Shown here: positions 1 to 6,927 of the stretch, piece after piece
Layout of the letters: each line of letters opens with the position of its first letter
Numbering within the stretch: position 1 is the stretch's first letter
Assembly (NCBI GenBank): GCA_001774245.1
Contig: MEZF01000037.1
Span: 14,881-28,183, forward strand
Length of the DNA: 13,303 nt
Direction of reading: 5' to 3'
DNA from: Candidatus Bathyarchaeota archaeon RBG_13_52_12
GTDB lineage: Archaea > Thermoproteota > Bathyarchaeia > TCS64
Translations under genes and position numbers: made by a program
The notes under the pieces: model-generated
Databases searched by the model: none
Seen by the model: only the letters and a program-made list of their open reading frames with translations
Told to the model about the DNA's origin: nothing

Positions 1-33
1 CGCATATTAATGAATTTTTTATGAGGCGTGGTG

Positions 34-123
34 TGTTCGTCTGTTTGTTTGTGTTTGTTTGTAGAGAGAGAGTGGGGGAGGGGGGAGAGTAAGGCTGTAG
101 AAGAATAGTAGTAGTTAGTTACG
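34..123 (+). repeat. Long G-rich/TTTG repeat, copy 1 (inverted partner at 8936-9015)
   Basis: A TTTG-rich part is followed by GTAGAGAGAG, a run of G with single A interruptions, then GTAGAAGAAT and a TTACG end. The reverse complement of 8936-9015 shows the same parts in the same order, with small length differences in the AG and TTTG runs. The two copies are intergenic and oppositely oriented. No transposase gene or clear terminal inverted repeat accompanies either copy, so the mobile status is unknown. Confidence 0.75.
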
Positions 124-136
124 TAGGAGTGTGTGT

Positions 137-171
137 GTGGGGCCATGGTCTTATCCCCCAAACCCAAACTC
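137..171 (+). repeat. CCATGGTCTTATCC module, copy 1
   Basis: The core GTGGGGCCATGGTCTTATCC (137-156) is followed by CCCAAACCCAAAC. The same core with one or two changes occurs at 6160-6179 on the minus strand and at 7374-7394 on the plus strand. The minus-strand copy also keeps the CAAACCCAAAC tail. All copies are intergenic. Confidence 0.7.
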
Positions 172-220
172 TTTTAAAAAAGTAAAAAAGAAGAAATGAC
201 TCACACGCGGTACCTGATGG

Positions 221-337
221 TTACGCTATCTCAAGTACAACCGGATGTGCCATAAAATTCATCATTAAATACATGCAGGCTAATATGACGATTCCACCAA
301 ACAACCACGCCATAGCCTTCGATGTTCCACCTGTCAT
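221..337 (-). CDS. Small single-span membrane protein, 38 residues
   Basis: This is a tiny hydrophobic protein of unknown function. After a short polar start (MTGGTSK) comes a membrane segment at about residues 9-30, then a short tail. A longer reading from an ATG at 406 is possible, but a strong Shine-Dalgarno site (AAAGGAGG, about 347-354) lies nine bases before the ATG at 337. A TATA-like box (TATATTATAA on the minus strand, 382-392) lies downstream of the 406 start, so that start would not be transcribed. Two further ATGs, three and four codons upstream of 337, sit too close to the Shine-Dalgarno site. The clean promoter and ribosome site argue that it is expressed, although nothing in the protein itself reveals a role. 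Confidence 0.6.
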   Translation of the reverse strand: MTGGTSKAMAWLFGGIVILACMYLMMNFMAHPVVLEIA

Positions 338-381
338 TTTCATCATCCTCCTTTGTTCAGACAGCTTGTTAAGGAACGTTG

Positions 382-392
382 TTATAATATAG
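382..392 (-). promoter_or_regulatory. TATA-like box for the 38-residue membrane protein
   Basis: Read on the minus strand, the sequence is CTATATTATAA. An archaeal start site about 25 bases downstream would fall near 360, giving a leader of some 20 bases that contains AAAGGAGG before the ATG at 337. This is inferred from the sequence alone. Confidence 0.5.
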
Positions 393-424
393 AATTGTTC
401 TAGCATTTCGATTAAGATTTATCC

Positions 425-452
425 AAACTTGGGAAGTTTTTTTTTATTTTTT
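425..452 (+). terminator. Possible hairpin plus T-tract
   Basis: AAACTT (425-430), GGG, AAGTTT (434-439) form a short perfect stem followed by a long T-run to 452. It resembles a terminator for plus-strand transcription, but no plus-strand gene lies upstream in the window. It could equally be an A-rich promoter-upstream region for the minus-strand small gene. Confidence 0.3.
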
Positions 453-473
453 CCACATATGGAATACACTCTT

Positions 474-480
474 GCGCGCG
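474..480. other. GCGCGCG alternating tract
   Basis: Pure alternating G/C, able in principle to adopt Z-DNA. It abuts the direct repeat at 481-525 and lies 3' of the gene at 527-1102. It is one of about a dozen such tracts in the window, nearly all intergenic. Confidence 0.6.
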
Positions 481-525
481 TCAACCATACAATCACGGTT
501 GAGTATCGGGTGGAAGCGATGATAA
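481..525. repeat. 45-base direct repeat, copy A
   Basis: This is nearly identical to 1095-1139. The first 27 bases are the same, and the remaining 18 differ at a handful of positions. It begins with an inverted repeat TCAACC-10-GGTTGA. The upstream copy contains the start codon of the gene at 527-1102, so this copy, just after the stop, duplicates that gene's leader, ATG and next two codons. It then runs into GCGCGCG and not the gene. Confidence 0.85.
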
Positions 526-526
526 A

Positions 527-1102
527 CTATTGAGACTCGAAAGGATGTTTTCTCCGCTTGAACTCGCGGTAGTACTCATCTGATCTGAATATCGAAGGCA
601 TCTTGAATGTGGGATCCGTCTTCGCCATCATCTTAGACATTTCATAGGCGAGGTACTCGAAGTGCTCAAATACATGTTTAGTATAACCACCCCTCGCCTT
701 GTATTCCTCAATAATAGGTCCATACTTCATCCAAGTTAATGGTACTGCTTCATTACATATGGTCCAGAGGGTTCCAATATCTAGGTAACCCGACATGTAT
801 TGATAGCCGAATATATCAAAGGTGCGAAAATAAGTGTCCCTCTTGGCATAAAAACCCGGGTTGACGGAGGAGTCGTATTTCCTATAAAAGTCATCAAAAT
901 CCTCCCATTCCGCTTGCATAATATCTATCCATAGTCTGCTTCCCTCCTCTGATAGGAACTGCTGCATTAGGGCGTTCGTCAATGTGACTCGTCTATTCCT
1001 CATCGTTTCCCTGAGGTTGATCATGTAGTAGATGACTCCCAGAATCACGCTTATCGCACCCGCGGTATACGACAGGGACTGCAACACAACTAAGTCAACC
1101 AT
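527..1102 (-). CDS. Membrane-anchored protein of unknown function, 191 residues
   Basis: An N-terminal membrane segment (about residues 4-28) is followed by a basic stretch (RETMRNRR) and a soluble, mostly helical domain rich in aromatic and acidic residues, then a basic tail (KRRKH). The layout resembles the short one-span DUF4760-like proteins common in uncultured archaea, where a helix precedes a cytoplasmic helical domain; that comparison is from general memory and is weak. No catalytic motif is visible. The chosen ATG at 1102 lies inside the direct repeat 1095-1139 and has no clear Shine-Dalgarno site. It is preferred because a later start would remove the membrane segment. A TATA-like CTTTTTATG (about 1190-1198, minus strand) could give a leader of about 60 bases. 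The gene is bracketed exactly by the two repeat copies. Confidence 0.75.
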   Translation of the reverse strand: MVDLVVLQSLSYTAGAISVILGVIYYMINLRETMRNRRVTLTNALMQQFLSEEGSRLWIDIMQAEWEDFDDFYRKYDSSVNPGFYAKRDTYFRTFDIFGYQYMSGYLDIGTLWTICNEAVPLTWMKYGPIIEEYKARGGYTKHVFEHFEYLAYEMSKMMAKTDPTFKMPSIFRSDEYYREFKRRKHPFESQ

Positions 1103-1139
1103 ACAATCACGGTTGAGTATCAGGTGGAGCTGAGGATAA
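1095..1139. repeat. 45-base direct repeat, copy B, overlapping a start codon
   Basis: This is the partner of 481-525, at a spacing of 614 bases. It carries the inverted repeat TCAACC/GGTTGA and covers the leader and first codons of the 191-residue gene. A looser copy of its second half lies at about 1213-1252, where TCGGGTGGAA and ACTATTGAG recur in the same order as in copy A. Confidence 0.8.
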
Positions 1140-1265
1140 GGTTATGCTGAAAGGTAGAGAAGACATCCCTCGTGTATGCAGTATATCAAACATAAAAAGC
1201 AAATAATTACTTAGGTTCTCGGGTGGAACTCGGGAAAAAGACTATTGAGGGCCATTAACCCTGGT

Positions 1266-1294
1266 CGCGCGCGCGAATTCCATACAGCGCGCGC
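1266..1294. terminator. Paired CGCGCGCGCG / GCGCGCGC tracts, possible 3' hairpin
   Basis: Ten alternating bases (1266-1275) and eight (1287-1294) flank AATTCCATACA. The two tracts can pair as a very strong stem with a loop of about 11-13 bases. They lie 33 bases beyond the stop of the dioxygenase-rhodanese gene. No U-tract follows on that strand, so termination is only a guess; transcript-end stabilisation or Z-DNA are alternatives. Confidence 0.45.
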
Positions 1295-1326
1295 ATCTGC
1301 TTATCAATTACCCCTGTGAGGAGATT

Positions 1327-2739
1327 TTAGAGGGGGCATACAGGCATCCGCCTCTGTTCCAAGTATTTAGCATCAACCTCAGTGGGCAGTTTTGCTGCAT
1401 TCCAGGACTGCATCCCGCCCAACAGGTTCGCGACTCTGTAACCCTCTTTCCTGAGGAGGCTCGCCGCTATTCCGCTTCGACCCCCCCAACTACAGGTAAC
1501 GCAGGTGGTTCTCTCCTTCGGGACATTATCCAGCCTCTCCATCAGGTGCCCCACGTAGATGTTCTGGCTGCCCTTTATGTGGCCTGAGAAGTACTCGTTG
1601 TCCTCCCTCACGTCCAGGACGTGAACCTGGTCCTTGCTAAGAAGGTCTCTCAGTTCCCCGACGTGCAGTGAGGTTAATGCTTCGGTGTGCTTGCCAGCGT
1701 TCCTCCAAGCGTCTACTCCCGGACAAAGGTATCCTGAGACATCATCGTACCCGATGCGGTGTAGGTATGTGGTTACCGTTGGTATGTCTTCCTTCCTCTC
1801 AGACACAAGCAGAATATGGTCCTTGTAGTCAATGATCCAGCCTGGGTAGTACGTTGCTCCGTTTAGCCAGATGTTAACTGAGCCCGGAATATGGCTGGAG
1901 GCGAAGGCGTCGGGCTGGCGGGTGTCCAGCATAAAGGTGTATGGTTTCTCGGACTCTATCTCGAACTCACTAGGCTTCAGCATCTTTGGCGCTGATACAT
2001 CCTTCAGCAACGGGGCGCCGTTGAGGTTCCACTCCTCCATTCTCCTGAAATAGGGGGGCCGCTGCATCTCGTTGGTTAGCCTGTTCTTAATGAACTCCTC
2101 CCTGTTGAGGCTCAGCTGGGTGTTGGTCAGTTTCTCGTATCCAATGGTGCTGACCTCCCTGTTGCTGATGTGGCTCCCACAGATGCTTCCCGCTGTGTGG
2201 CTCGGAAATAGTATGACGTGTTCTCCGAGTGGCAGGACCTTCTCGTGGAGGCTGTCATACATCATGCCGGACATCTTCTCCCAGAGTTCCTCGCCTGGCA
2301 GATCGGTCCTACCCACGTCTCCCATGAACAGTGTATCCCCCGTGAATACAGCGAGGGGATCATCGCAGCCGTTCAGGTCGTAGAGGACGTAGCACATGCT
2401 GTCGAGGGTGTGACCTGGCGTCCAGAGGCATTCGACCTCAAGGTCTCCTACCTGGAACCTGTCGCCGTCGCTTAGCGAGTGGCTACCGTACTTGAGTGGA
2501 GTCTCCTTGCTGTGGCAGACTTCGACGTCTGTCGCTTCCTGGAGCTCCCTGCTGCCAGTAACATAGTCCTCGTTACAGTGGGTTTCAAACACGTATTTTA
2601 GAGGTGCGCAGTCGCTTCTGGCCAGCGTTAGATACTCATCTATGTCCCTGCGGGGATCAACTACGAGGGATTCTCCTTTACTCGAGACGTAGTAGCTTGT
2701 ATGAGCTAGTCCTGGCGATTTTACTGTAACTATTCGCAT
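1327..2739 (-). CDS. CstB-like persulfide dioxygenase with two rhodanese domains
   Basis: This 470-residue protein probably oxidises low-molecular-weight persulfides to thiol plus sulfite or thiosulfate in the cytoplasm. Residues 1-240 are a metallo-beta-lactamase fold of the ETHE1/persulfide dioxygenase type. The three ligands expected for a single iron are visible: His54 (ETH), His110 (TPGH) and Asp135 (TGD), plus His181. The usual THxHxDH motif reads THCNEDY, so the second His is Asn56. Residues about 255-350 are a rhodanese-like domain with Ser313 where the catalytic Cys would be, so it is probably inactive as a sulfurtransferase. Residues about 355-452 are a second rhodanese with an intact loop CSWGGRS (Cys416). 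The order and length match Staphylococcus CstB (dioxygenase, pseudo-rhodanese, rhodanese). A TATA-like CTATAAG lies at 2771-2777, and the leader would be about 10 bases. Confidence 0.9.
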   Translation of the reverse strand: MRIVTVKSPGLAHTSYYVSSKGESLVVDPRRDIDEYLTLARSDCAPLKYVFETHCNEDYVTGSRELQEATDVEVCHSKETPLKYGSHSLSDGDRFQVGDLEVECLWTPGHTLDSMCYVLYDLNGCDDPLAVFTGDTLFMGDVGRTDLPGEELWEKMSGMMYDSLHEKVLPLGEHVILFPSHTAGSICGSHISNREVSTIGYEKLTNTQLSLNREEFIKNRLTNEMQRPPYFRRMEEWNLNGAPLLKDVSAPKMLKPSEFEIESEKPYTFMLDTRQPDAFASSHIPGSVNIWLNGATYYPGWIIDYKDHILLVSERKEDIPTVTTYLHRIGYDDVSGYLCPGVDAWRNAGKHTEALTSLHVGELRDLLSKDQVHVLDVREDNEYFSGHIKGSQNIYVGHLMERLDNVPKERTTCVTCSWGGRSGIAASLLRKEGYRVANLLGGMQSWNAAKLPTEVDAKYLEQRRMPVCPL

Positions 2740-2770
2740 CAGTAACCGCTTTAGGATTTAGAGATCAAAG

Positions 2771-2777
2771 CTTATAG
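2771..2777 (-). promoter_or_regulatory. TATA-like box for the dioxygenase-rhodanese gene
   Basis: CTATAAG on the minus strand is centred about 35 bases before the ATG at 2739. The transcript would start near 2748 with a leader of about ten bases, which fits the absence of a good Shine-Dalgarno site. Confidence 0.5.
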
Positions 2778-2910
2778 AGTATACGTCTGGGGATGTATGT
2801 TGCGCTTGCGCAGCGTGTAACAGGAAAGACAGGAAGAATAGTGAAAGCAAGGAGAGCGATGAAAATCTGTTCCTTGATTCCCAACCCGGTACTTGCTGTT
2901 CGTTCTCGGG

Positions 2911-2954
2911 ATGGCTCAGCGCGGCCTGGCTGTTAACGCTCGGAGCTGGGCCAT
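2911..2954. other. Long intergenic hairpin of unknown role
   Basis: ATGGCTCAGC (2911-2920) pairs with GCTGGGCCAT (2945-2954): ten base pairs, including one G-T wobble, around a 24-base loop. It lies in the 285-base gap between two divergent genes, about 70 bases before the AHSA1 gene. I see no gene in the rest of that gap. The GCTCAGC and CTGTTAAC strings recall tRNA arms, but no acceptor or T arm can be built. Confidence 0.4.
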
Positions 2955-3024
2955 CAGCCTAGAAATAACTTGCCACGATTTTACGTTGTCAAGATTTATG
3001 AACGACCCTACCAAGGAAAACACA

Positions 3025-3444
3025 ATGATGCGACGCACGGCGAAGACGGTCAAGATCACACAGAAGGAGATCATCCCCGCGACGCCGATGGAGGTCTACG
3101 AGGCCTACGTCGACGAGGAGAAGCAGACCGAGTTCACTGGAAGCAGGGCCACCTCCGACTCGAGGGTTGGGGGCGAGTTCACGGCGTGGGACGGGTACAT
3201 CACCGGTAAGTACATCGAGTTAAAACCGGGTAAGAAAATAGTGCAGGAGTGGAGATCGTCTGACTTTCCGGAGGGGGCGTCCCCATCCCGGTTTGAGATC
3301 AGTCTAAGGGAAGTGAAGGGTGGTACGGAGCTGACGATGACTCACGCAGGTGTCCCTGAGGGGGCTGCCGGGGATATTGGTCAGGGGTGGAAGGATTACT
3401 ACTGGGAGCCGATAAAGAAGTACTTCAAGGCTCGAAAACAATAG
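3025..3444 (+). CDS. AHSA1/SRPBCC (START-like) domain protein
   Basis: This 139-residue protein is of the Activator-of-Hsp90-ATPase-homologue type, a helix-grip fold that usually binds hydrophobic ligands; its substrate is unknown. The family pattern is clear: an N-terminal strand (TVKITQKEIIPATPMEVYEAYVD), a GGEFTAWDGYITG turn, the central VQEWRSSDFPEG strand and the end helix GWKDYYWEPIKKYF. The reading frame stays open upstream to 2893, but that part resembles no domain and includes the intergenic hairpin. I take the tandem ATGs at 3025/3028; an ATG at 2998 is an alternative. The first half is visibly richer in GC-ending codons than the second half and the neighbours, which may reflect transfer or uneven composition. 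It converges with the ATPase gene. Confidence 0.85.
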   Translation: MMRRTAKTVKITQKEIIPATPMEVYEAYVDEEKQTEFTGSRATSDSRVGGEFTAWDGYITGKYIELKPGKKIVQEWRSSDFPEGASPSRFEISLREVKGGTELTMTHAGVPEGAAGDIGQGWKDYYWEPIKKYFKARKQ

Positions 3445-3458
3445 GGACCGAAGCTGCG

Positions 3459-3492
3459 TCAACTATTCAATCACAGTTGCGCGCGTTTTTTT
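3459..3492. repeat. Third copy of the short inverted repeat, next to GCGCGCG and a T-run
   Basis: CAACT-10-AGTTG (3460-3479) matches the CAACC-10-GGTTG of copies A and B. Of the three base differences, two are compensatory, so the stem is kept. It is followed directly by GCGCGCG (3479-3485) and seven or more T. It sits between convergent genes (stops at 3444 and 3511), so a transcription-end role is plausible. Confidence 0.6.
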
Positions 3493-3510
3493 GTGCAGCT
3501 CTTTCCAGCC

Positions 3511-6072
3511 CTAAATCTTATTCCGGTTAAAATAGATGTGTTTAACCACCTCAACCATAAGGAAATAGACAATTAGGATCCCGAAGATTAGCCCCAGGAA
3601 CCATAGGGGTGGCTGGACGAACTCAAAGAAAGAGCCAAGCGGGGAGTAAACTATGGCCAGGGTCGCTAGAATCATGAAGCCTGAAGTCACTAGGAGGAGG
3701 CTGCTGGGTTTTGACTCGTAGAACCTTCTTCGGGTTCTGATCGAGAAGGTGATGAGGATCTCTGAGAGGACTGACTCGATGAACCACCCGGTTCGGAAGA
3801 GCTCCTGGCCCGCCTGCAGGATGTAGACGAGGGAGAATATCGTGACCAGGTCGAAGATGCTGCTGATGAGGCCGAAGAATAGGGCGAATTTCGCTATCTT
3901 CCATATATCCCACTTCTTTGGTGACCTCAGGCTCTCCGGATCGAGGCTGTCGGTTGAGATCGCGAGTAATGGAACGTCGGACACTAGGTTCGTCAGCAGT
4001 ATCTGTGAGGGTAATAGCGGTATGAATGGCAGAACTAGAGACACGATTGCGAGGGTAAACATGTTGCCCAGGTTCGCGCTCGTAGTGTTCATGATGTACT
4101 TGACCATGTTGCCGAAGGCCTTTCTCCCTTCGACAACGCCATCAGAGATGACGCCCAGGCTCTTCTCGAGCAGAATTATTGAGGCGGCTTCCTTGGCGAC
4201 TTGAACGCCGGACTCCACCGATATTCCCGCATCAGCTAGTTTTAGGGCGGGGGCGTCGTTCACGCCGTCGCCGAGGAACCCGACCGTGTGACCGTTTTTC
4301 TTAAGCGTACTGATGATGGCGTATTTCTGGTCCGGTGTGACCCGCCCGAAGACGTTACTCTTCTCCAGCGCGTTGCTCAGCTCACTCTCCTGCATCTTCT
4401 CCATATCCATGCCTGTGAGCACTTTTTCTCCGATGTCGACTCCCAGTTTACGGCAGACGTCCGCCGTGACAACTTGGTCATCGCCGCTTAGAATCTTCAG
4501 TTTTATTTCAAGCGACTCTAATTGCCCGATGGTGCTGGAGGCGTCCTCCTTTATGGGATCGGACAGAACTATCAGGCCAATGAGTGTCAGATCCTTTTCG
4601 TCTTCCGGCGAATAATCCTGTTTATGCTCAATCTCCTTGCCTGCTAAGGCTATCAGCCTGGTGCCGGCTTGTCTGTACTTGTCCAATAGCTGGCTGATGT
4701 CAAGGTTCGCTCGCGTCAACGGTCTGGCTTCCGTCATTTTGCCGACGGTTGTCGAAGCGTTGAGGATCGACTCGGGCGCGCCTTTCGAGATGAGGAATCT
4801 GCGACCGCCGGCCTCCAATACGACGCTTACTCTTCTTCTGTTGAACCCGAAGGAGATCTCCTTGACGTGCTTAAACGAGCTGAGGCTGGCTTCGTCGAAG
4901 CCCCTGCTTCTAGCATAGTTCCATATCGCAACATCAATCGGGTTTCCGAGTATTCTGTCTCCTTCGACAACCGCTGGGCTACATAATAGTGCGTACTTGA
5001 CTAGATCCGGGTCGGTGTTACCATCTGGATCGAGGATACCCTGAACCTTGATCTCGTTTTGAGTCAGGGTGCCAGTCTTGTCGGTGCAGAGAATGTCGAT
5101 GTTTCCCATATCCTCGATTGCTTCGAGTTTTTTGACCACGACCTTCTTTCTCGACAACCGGAGAGCCCCGTTCGATAGTCCGACGGTGATGACAACAGGC
5201 AGGGCCTCGGGGATTATTCCCACGGCGAGCGCCAATGAGAAGATGAGGGATTCTAAGATCCCGCGGCCCAGAATCGAGTTGACGATGAATATGAAAACTG
5301 TCAATATTATAATCAGTTTGATGAGGAAGTTGCCGAAGCTGGCTAGGCTTTTCTGGAAAGTGGTCATTGGAGGCGACGCGGAGAGGCTTGATGCTACTCG
5401 GCCAAAGTACGTCCTTGTTCCCGTGGCCACGACTAATCCGTTGCCGGAGCCGTTGGATACCGTTGAGCCCATCAGAGCTATGTTTGATAGTTGGTGTGGG
5501 AGAGGCTCGTCTAGCTCGACCGGTGCGGTGTTTTTTGAGATGGACGCGGACTCGCCTGTGAGTATAGACTCATCGGTTTGGAGGTCGTCGACGTCGAGTA
5601 ATCTGATGTCAGCTGGAACGGCGTCGCCTATTGTCAGGTAGATGAAGTCTCCAGGTACCAGTTTGCTTACGTCAATGGAGAGCTTCTTTCCGCCTCTGAT
5701 CACTATGGTGGAGTAGGAGAGATACTTCCTTAGTTCATCGACTGCTTTGTCCGCCCTATACTCTAGATAGAAGCCCAGCCCTGTGTTTGCAGCCATTATT
5801 GCGATTATGATGATTGCTTCCGTGAAGTCTCCGAGGAAGGCTGCTAGGATCGATGCGAACACGAGGACGTAGACTAGGGGATTCTTGAGCTGGGAGGCGA
5901 GGATGCTGAATGCAGTTTTGTGTCCCGTGCGAGGGATCGTGTTGAGCCCAAATTCCTTGAGCCTGCGAATGGCTTCAGCCTCGTCGAGACCGGATAAGGA
6001 AGAGTCTAGCTGCTTGAGGAGCTCTTCTTTCTGTAGCTTCCAGTAGCTGATTTCCTTCGTTTCAGGCAACAT
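3511..6072 (-). CDS. P3B-type magnesium-translocating ATPase (MgtA-like)
   Basis: This 853-residue membrane pump probably imports Mg2+ at the expense of ATP. Visible parts, in order: an N-terminal cation-ATPase domain; membrane helices M1-M2 (about 64-105); the actuator domain with TGES (172-175); M3-M4 (about 247-301) with PEALP (288-292); the phosphorylation site DKTGT with Asp331; the nucleotide domain with KGAPE (430-434); the hinge GDGVNDAP (601-608); and M5-M10 (about 660-845). The C-terminal part follows E. coli MgtA closely (LLTNLVSDV, FGLISSIFDL, GWFIESVLSE, IRTRRRFYE), which favours Mg2+ over H+ or Ca2+. The frame opens four codons earlier at a GTG, but GAGGGG lies within that extension and is well spaced before the ATG at 6072, so I start there. 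No MgtC or regulatory leader is seen nearby. Confidence 0.92.
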   Translation of the reverse strand: MLPETKEISYWKLQKEELLKQLDSSLSGLDEAEAIRRLKEFGLNTIPRTGHKTAFSILASQLKNPLVYVLVFASILAAFLGDFTEAIIIIAIMAANTGLGFYLEYRADKAVDELRKYLSYSTIVIRGGKKLSIDVSKLVPGDFIYLTIGDAVPADIRLLDVDDLQTDESILTGESASISKNTAPVELDEPLPHQLSNIALMGSTVSNGSGNGLVVATGTRTYFGRVASSLSASPPMTTFQKSLASFGNFLIKLIIILTVFIFIVNSILGRGILESLIFSLALAVGIIPEALPVVITVGLSNGALRLSRKKVVVKKLEAIEDMGNIDILCTDKTGTLTQNEIKVQGILDPDGNTDPDLVKYALLCSPAVVEGDRILGNPIDVAIWNYARSRGFDEASLSSFKHVKEISFGFNRRRVSVVLEAGGRRFLISKGAPESILNASTTVGKMTEARPLTRANLDISQLLDKYRQAGTRLIALAGKEIEHKQDYSPEDEKDLTLIGLIVLSDPIKEDASSTIGQLESLEIKLKILSGDDQVVTADVCRKLGVDIGEKVLTGMDMEKMQESELSNALEKSNVFGRVTPDQKYAIISTLKKNGHTVGFLGDGVNDAPALKLADAGISVESGVQVAKEAASIILLEKSLGVISDGVVEGRKAFGNMVKYIMNTTSANLGNMFTLAIVSLVLPFIPLLPSQILLTNLVSDVPLLAISTDSLDPESLRSPKKWDIWKIAKFALFFGLISSIFDLVTIFSLVYILQAGQELFRTGWFIESVLSEILITFSIRTRRRFYESKPSSLLLVTSGFMILATLAIVYSPLGSFFEFVQPPLWFLGLIFGILIVYFLMVEVVKHIYFNRNKI

Positions 6073-6075
6073 TAT

Positions 6076-6083
6076 TCCCCTCA
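6076..6083 (-). promoter_or_regulatory. Ribosome binding site deciding the ATPase start
   Basis: On the minus strand GTGAGGGGAATAATG places GAGGGG four bases before the ATG at 6072. The in-frame GTG at 6084 overlaps this site and cannot use it. Confidence 0.6.
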
Positions 6084-6144
6084 CTTTCCTGATTCAAATG
6101 AGTTTTGTAGAGACGTGGCCGCGTGATAGGCGTCGGAGCACGCG

Positions 6145-6200
6145 ATGGGTTTGGGTTTGGGATAAGACTATGGCTCCACACAAGCAAACAAACGAACACG
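6145..6200 (-). repeat. CCATRGTCTTATCC module with TTTG arm, copy 2
   Basis: On the minus strand this reads GTGTTCGTTTGTTTGCTTGTG, then GTGGAGCCATAGTCTTATCC (6179-6160), then CAAACCCAAAC. It joins the TTTG start of the 34-123 repeat directly to the 137-171 module, as if the G-rich middle were missing. It lies between the divergent ATPase and GrpB-family genes. Confidence 0.7.
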
Positions 6201-6243
6201 ACCATGATTCGCCTTGCATATACGTGCACTTAGTTTTCAACGG

Positions 6244-6250
6244 ACTTATT
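6244..6250 (+). promoter_or_regulatory. TATA-like box for the GrpB-family gene
   Basis: ACTTATT is centred 27 bases before the ATG at 6274, the spacing expected of a leaderless archaeal transcript. This is the main reason to prefer 6274 over an upstream ATG at 6214. Confidence 0.5.
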
Positions 6251-6273
6251 TCCTAAGATACTGCTTTCAGAGC

Positions 6274-6810
6274 ATGCCGGTTAACGTCGCTCCATACAAC
6301 CCGGAATGGAAGAAGTGGTTTGATGAACTGCGTGAGCCAATCTGGGCAGAGATCAGCGACCTCGCCGTTGATATCGTCCATGTTGGAAACACCTCGATTG
6401 AGGGAATGAGCGCTAAACCGGTAATCGACATCGATATTGTCATTGATGACTGGGGTAAACTCAAAGACATTACTGAACGATTAAGAATTCTCGGCTACGT
6501 GCACGTGGGTAACCTGGGGATAAAGGAGCGTGAGGTCTTCAATCTGGAGAGAAAGCCTTTGCATGATCACCATCTCTACGTCACCCATAGAGACTCAGCC
6601 GCATACCGGAACCACATACTGCTGCGAAAACATCTATCGGAGAACCCTAATGCCTTTAGGCGGTACAGGGATCTGAAGCTTAGCCTAGCTAGCACAGTGG
6701 CTGATATAGATAAGTATACCCGGTTAAAGACTGACTTAATTATAGAGTTTCTGAAAGCGGAAGGTCTACCCGACAAGGATCTTGACGAGATACGCTTGGA
6801 AAACCTCTAG
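6274..6810 (+). CDS. GrpB family protein (UPF0157), nucleotidyltransferase fold
   Basis: This 178-residue protein belongs to the GrpB/UPF0157 family, a nucleotidyltransferase-like fold whose cellular role is poorly known; despite the name it is unrelated to GrpE. The family signature is clear: YNPEWKKWFDEL, then HVGNTSIEGMSAKPVIDIDIVI with two Asp residues on the strand as metal ligands, then the HDHHLYVTHRDSAAYRNHILLRKHL block and the ending helices. The usual Gly-Ser (HxGSTS) reads Gly-Asn here (HVGNTS), a small departure at the nucleotide-binding loop. The frame extends 20 codons further to 6214, but the added residues are not family-like and the TATA-like box at 6244 lies within them. It is followed about 115 bases later by the ogt gene in the same direction, with its own promoter-like sequence. 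Confidence 0.88.
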   Translation: MPVNVAPYNPEWKKWFDELREPIWAEISDLAVDIVHVGNTSIEGMSAKPVIDIDIVIDDWGKLKDITERLRILGYVHVGNLGIKEREVFNLERKPLHDHHLYVTHRDSAAYRNHILLRKHLSENPNAFRRYRDLKLSLASTVADIDKYTRLKTDLIIEFLKAEGLPDKDLDEIRLENL

Positions 6811-6855
6811 AGCATGAATAATTGGTGTACGGTATGAGGCGTGGTGGCGAGTGCT

Positions 6856-6864
6856 GCGCGCGCG
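6856..6864. other. GCGCGCGCG alternating tract
   Basis: Nine alternating bases lie just 3' of the GrpB-family gene and before the ogt promoter region. The repeated string TATGAGGCGTGGTG (6833-6846) lies immediately upstream. Confidence 0.6.
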
Positions 6865-6927
6865 ATCTTATTTATCGGTGAACAGGTAAATGATAATTAA
6901 AGGAATTTACACTAGTTGATTAAGAAA

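Larger units (their letters stand above)
1..220. other. Gene-free repeat-rich leader of the window
   Basis: I see no coding region here. The stretch holds TTTG repeats (about 34-62), a homopurine AG/G-rich run (63-90), a TG run (129-138) and a CCATGGTCTTATCC module (143-156). These recur elsewhere in the window (see the repeat entries). A further 14-base string, TATGAGGCGTGGTG, at 20-33 is repeated exactly at 6833-6846, after the GrpB-family gene. Confidence 0.7.

Noticed and set aside
63..90. G-quadruplex
   Set aside because: Only two long G runs are adjacent, so the usual four-run pattern is not met; homopurine triplex potential is more plausible.
2072..2475. Long plus-strand frames within the dioxygenase-rhodanese gene
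   Set aside because: Antisense shadows of a gene with clear domain motifs; no start signals of their own.
2905..2960. tRNA-like strings (GCTCAGC, CTGTTAAC)
   Set aside because: No matching acceptor stem, anticodon stem or T-arm sequence can be assembled around them.
2893..3024. N-terminal extension of the AHSA1 protein
   Set aside because: The added residues do not belong to the family fold, the stretch includes the intergenic hairpin, and tandem ATGs lie exactly at the domain start.
5069..5641. 190-codon plus-strand frame within the ATPase gene
   Set aside because: Antisense to conserved ATPase motifs, of low-complexity Ser/Pro/Arg composition typical of shadow frames.
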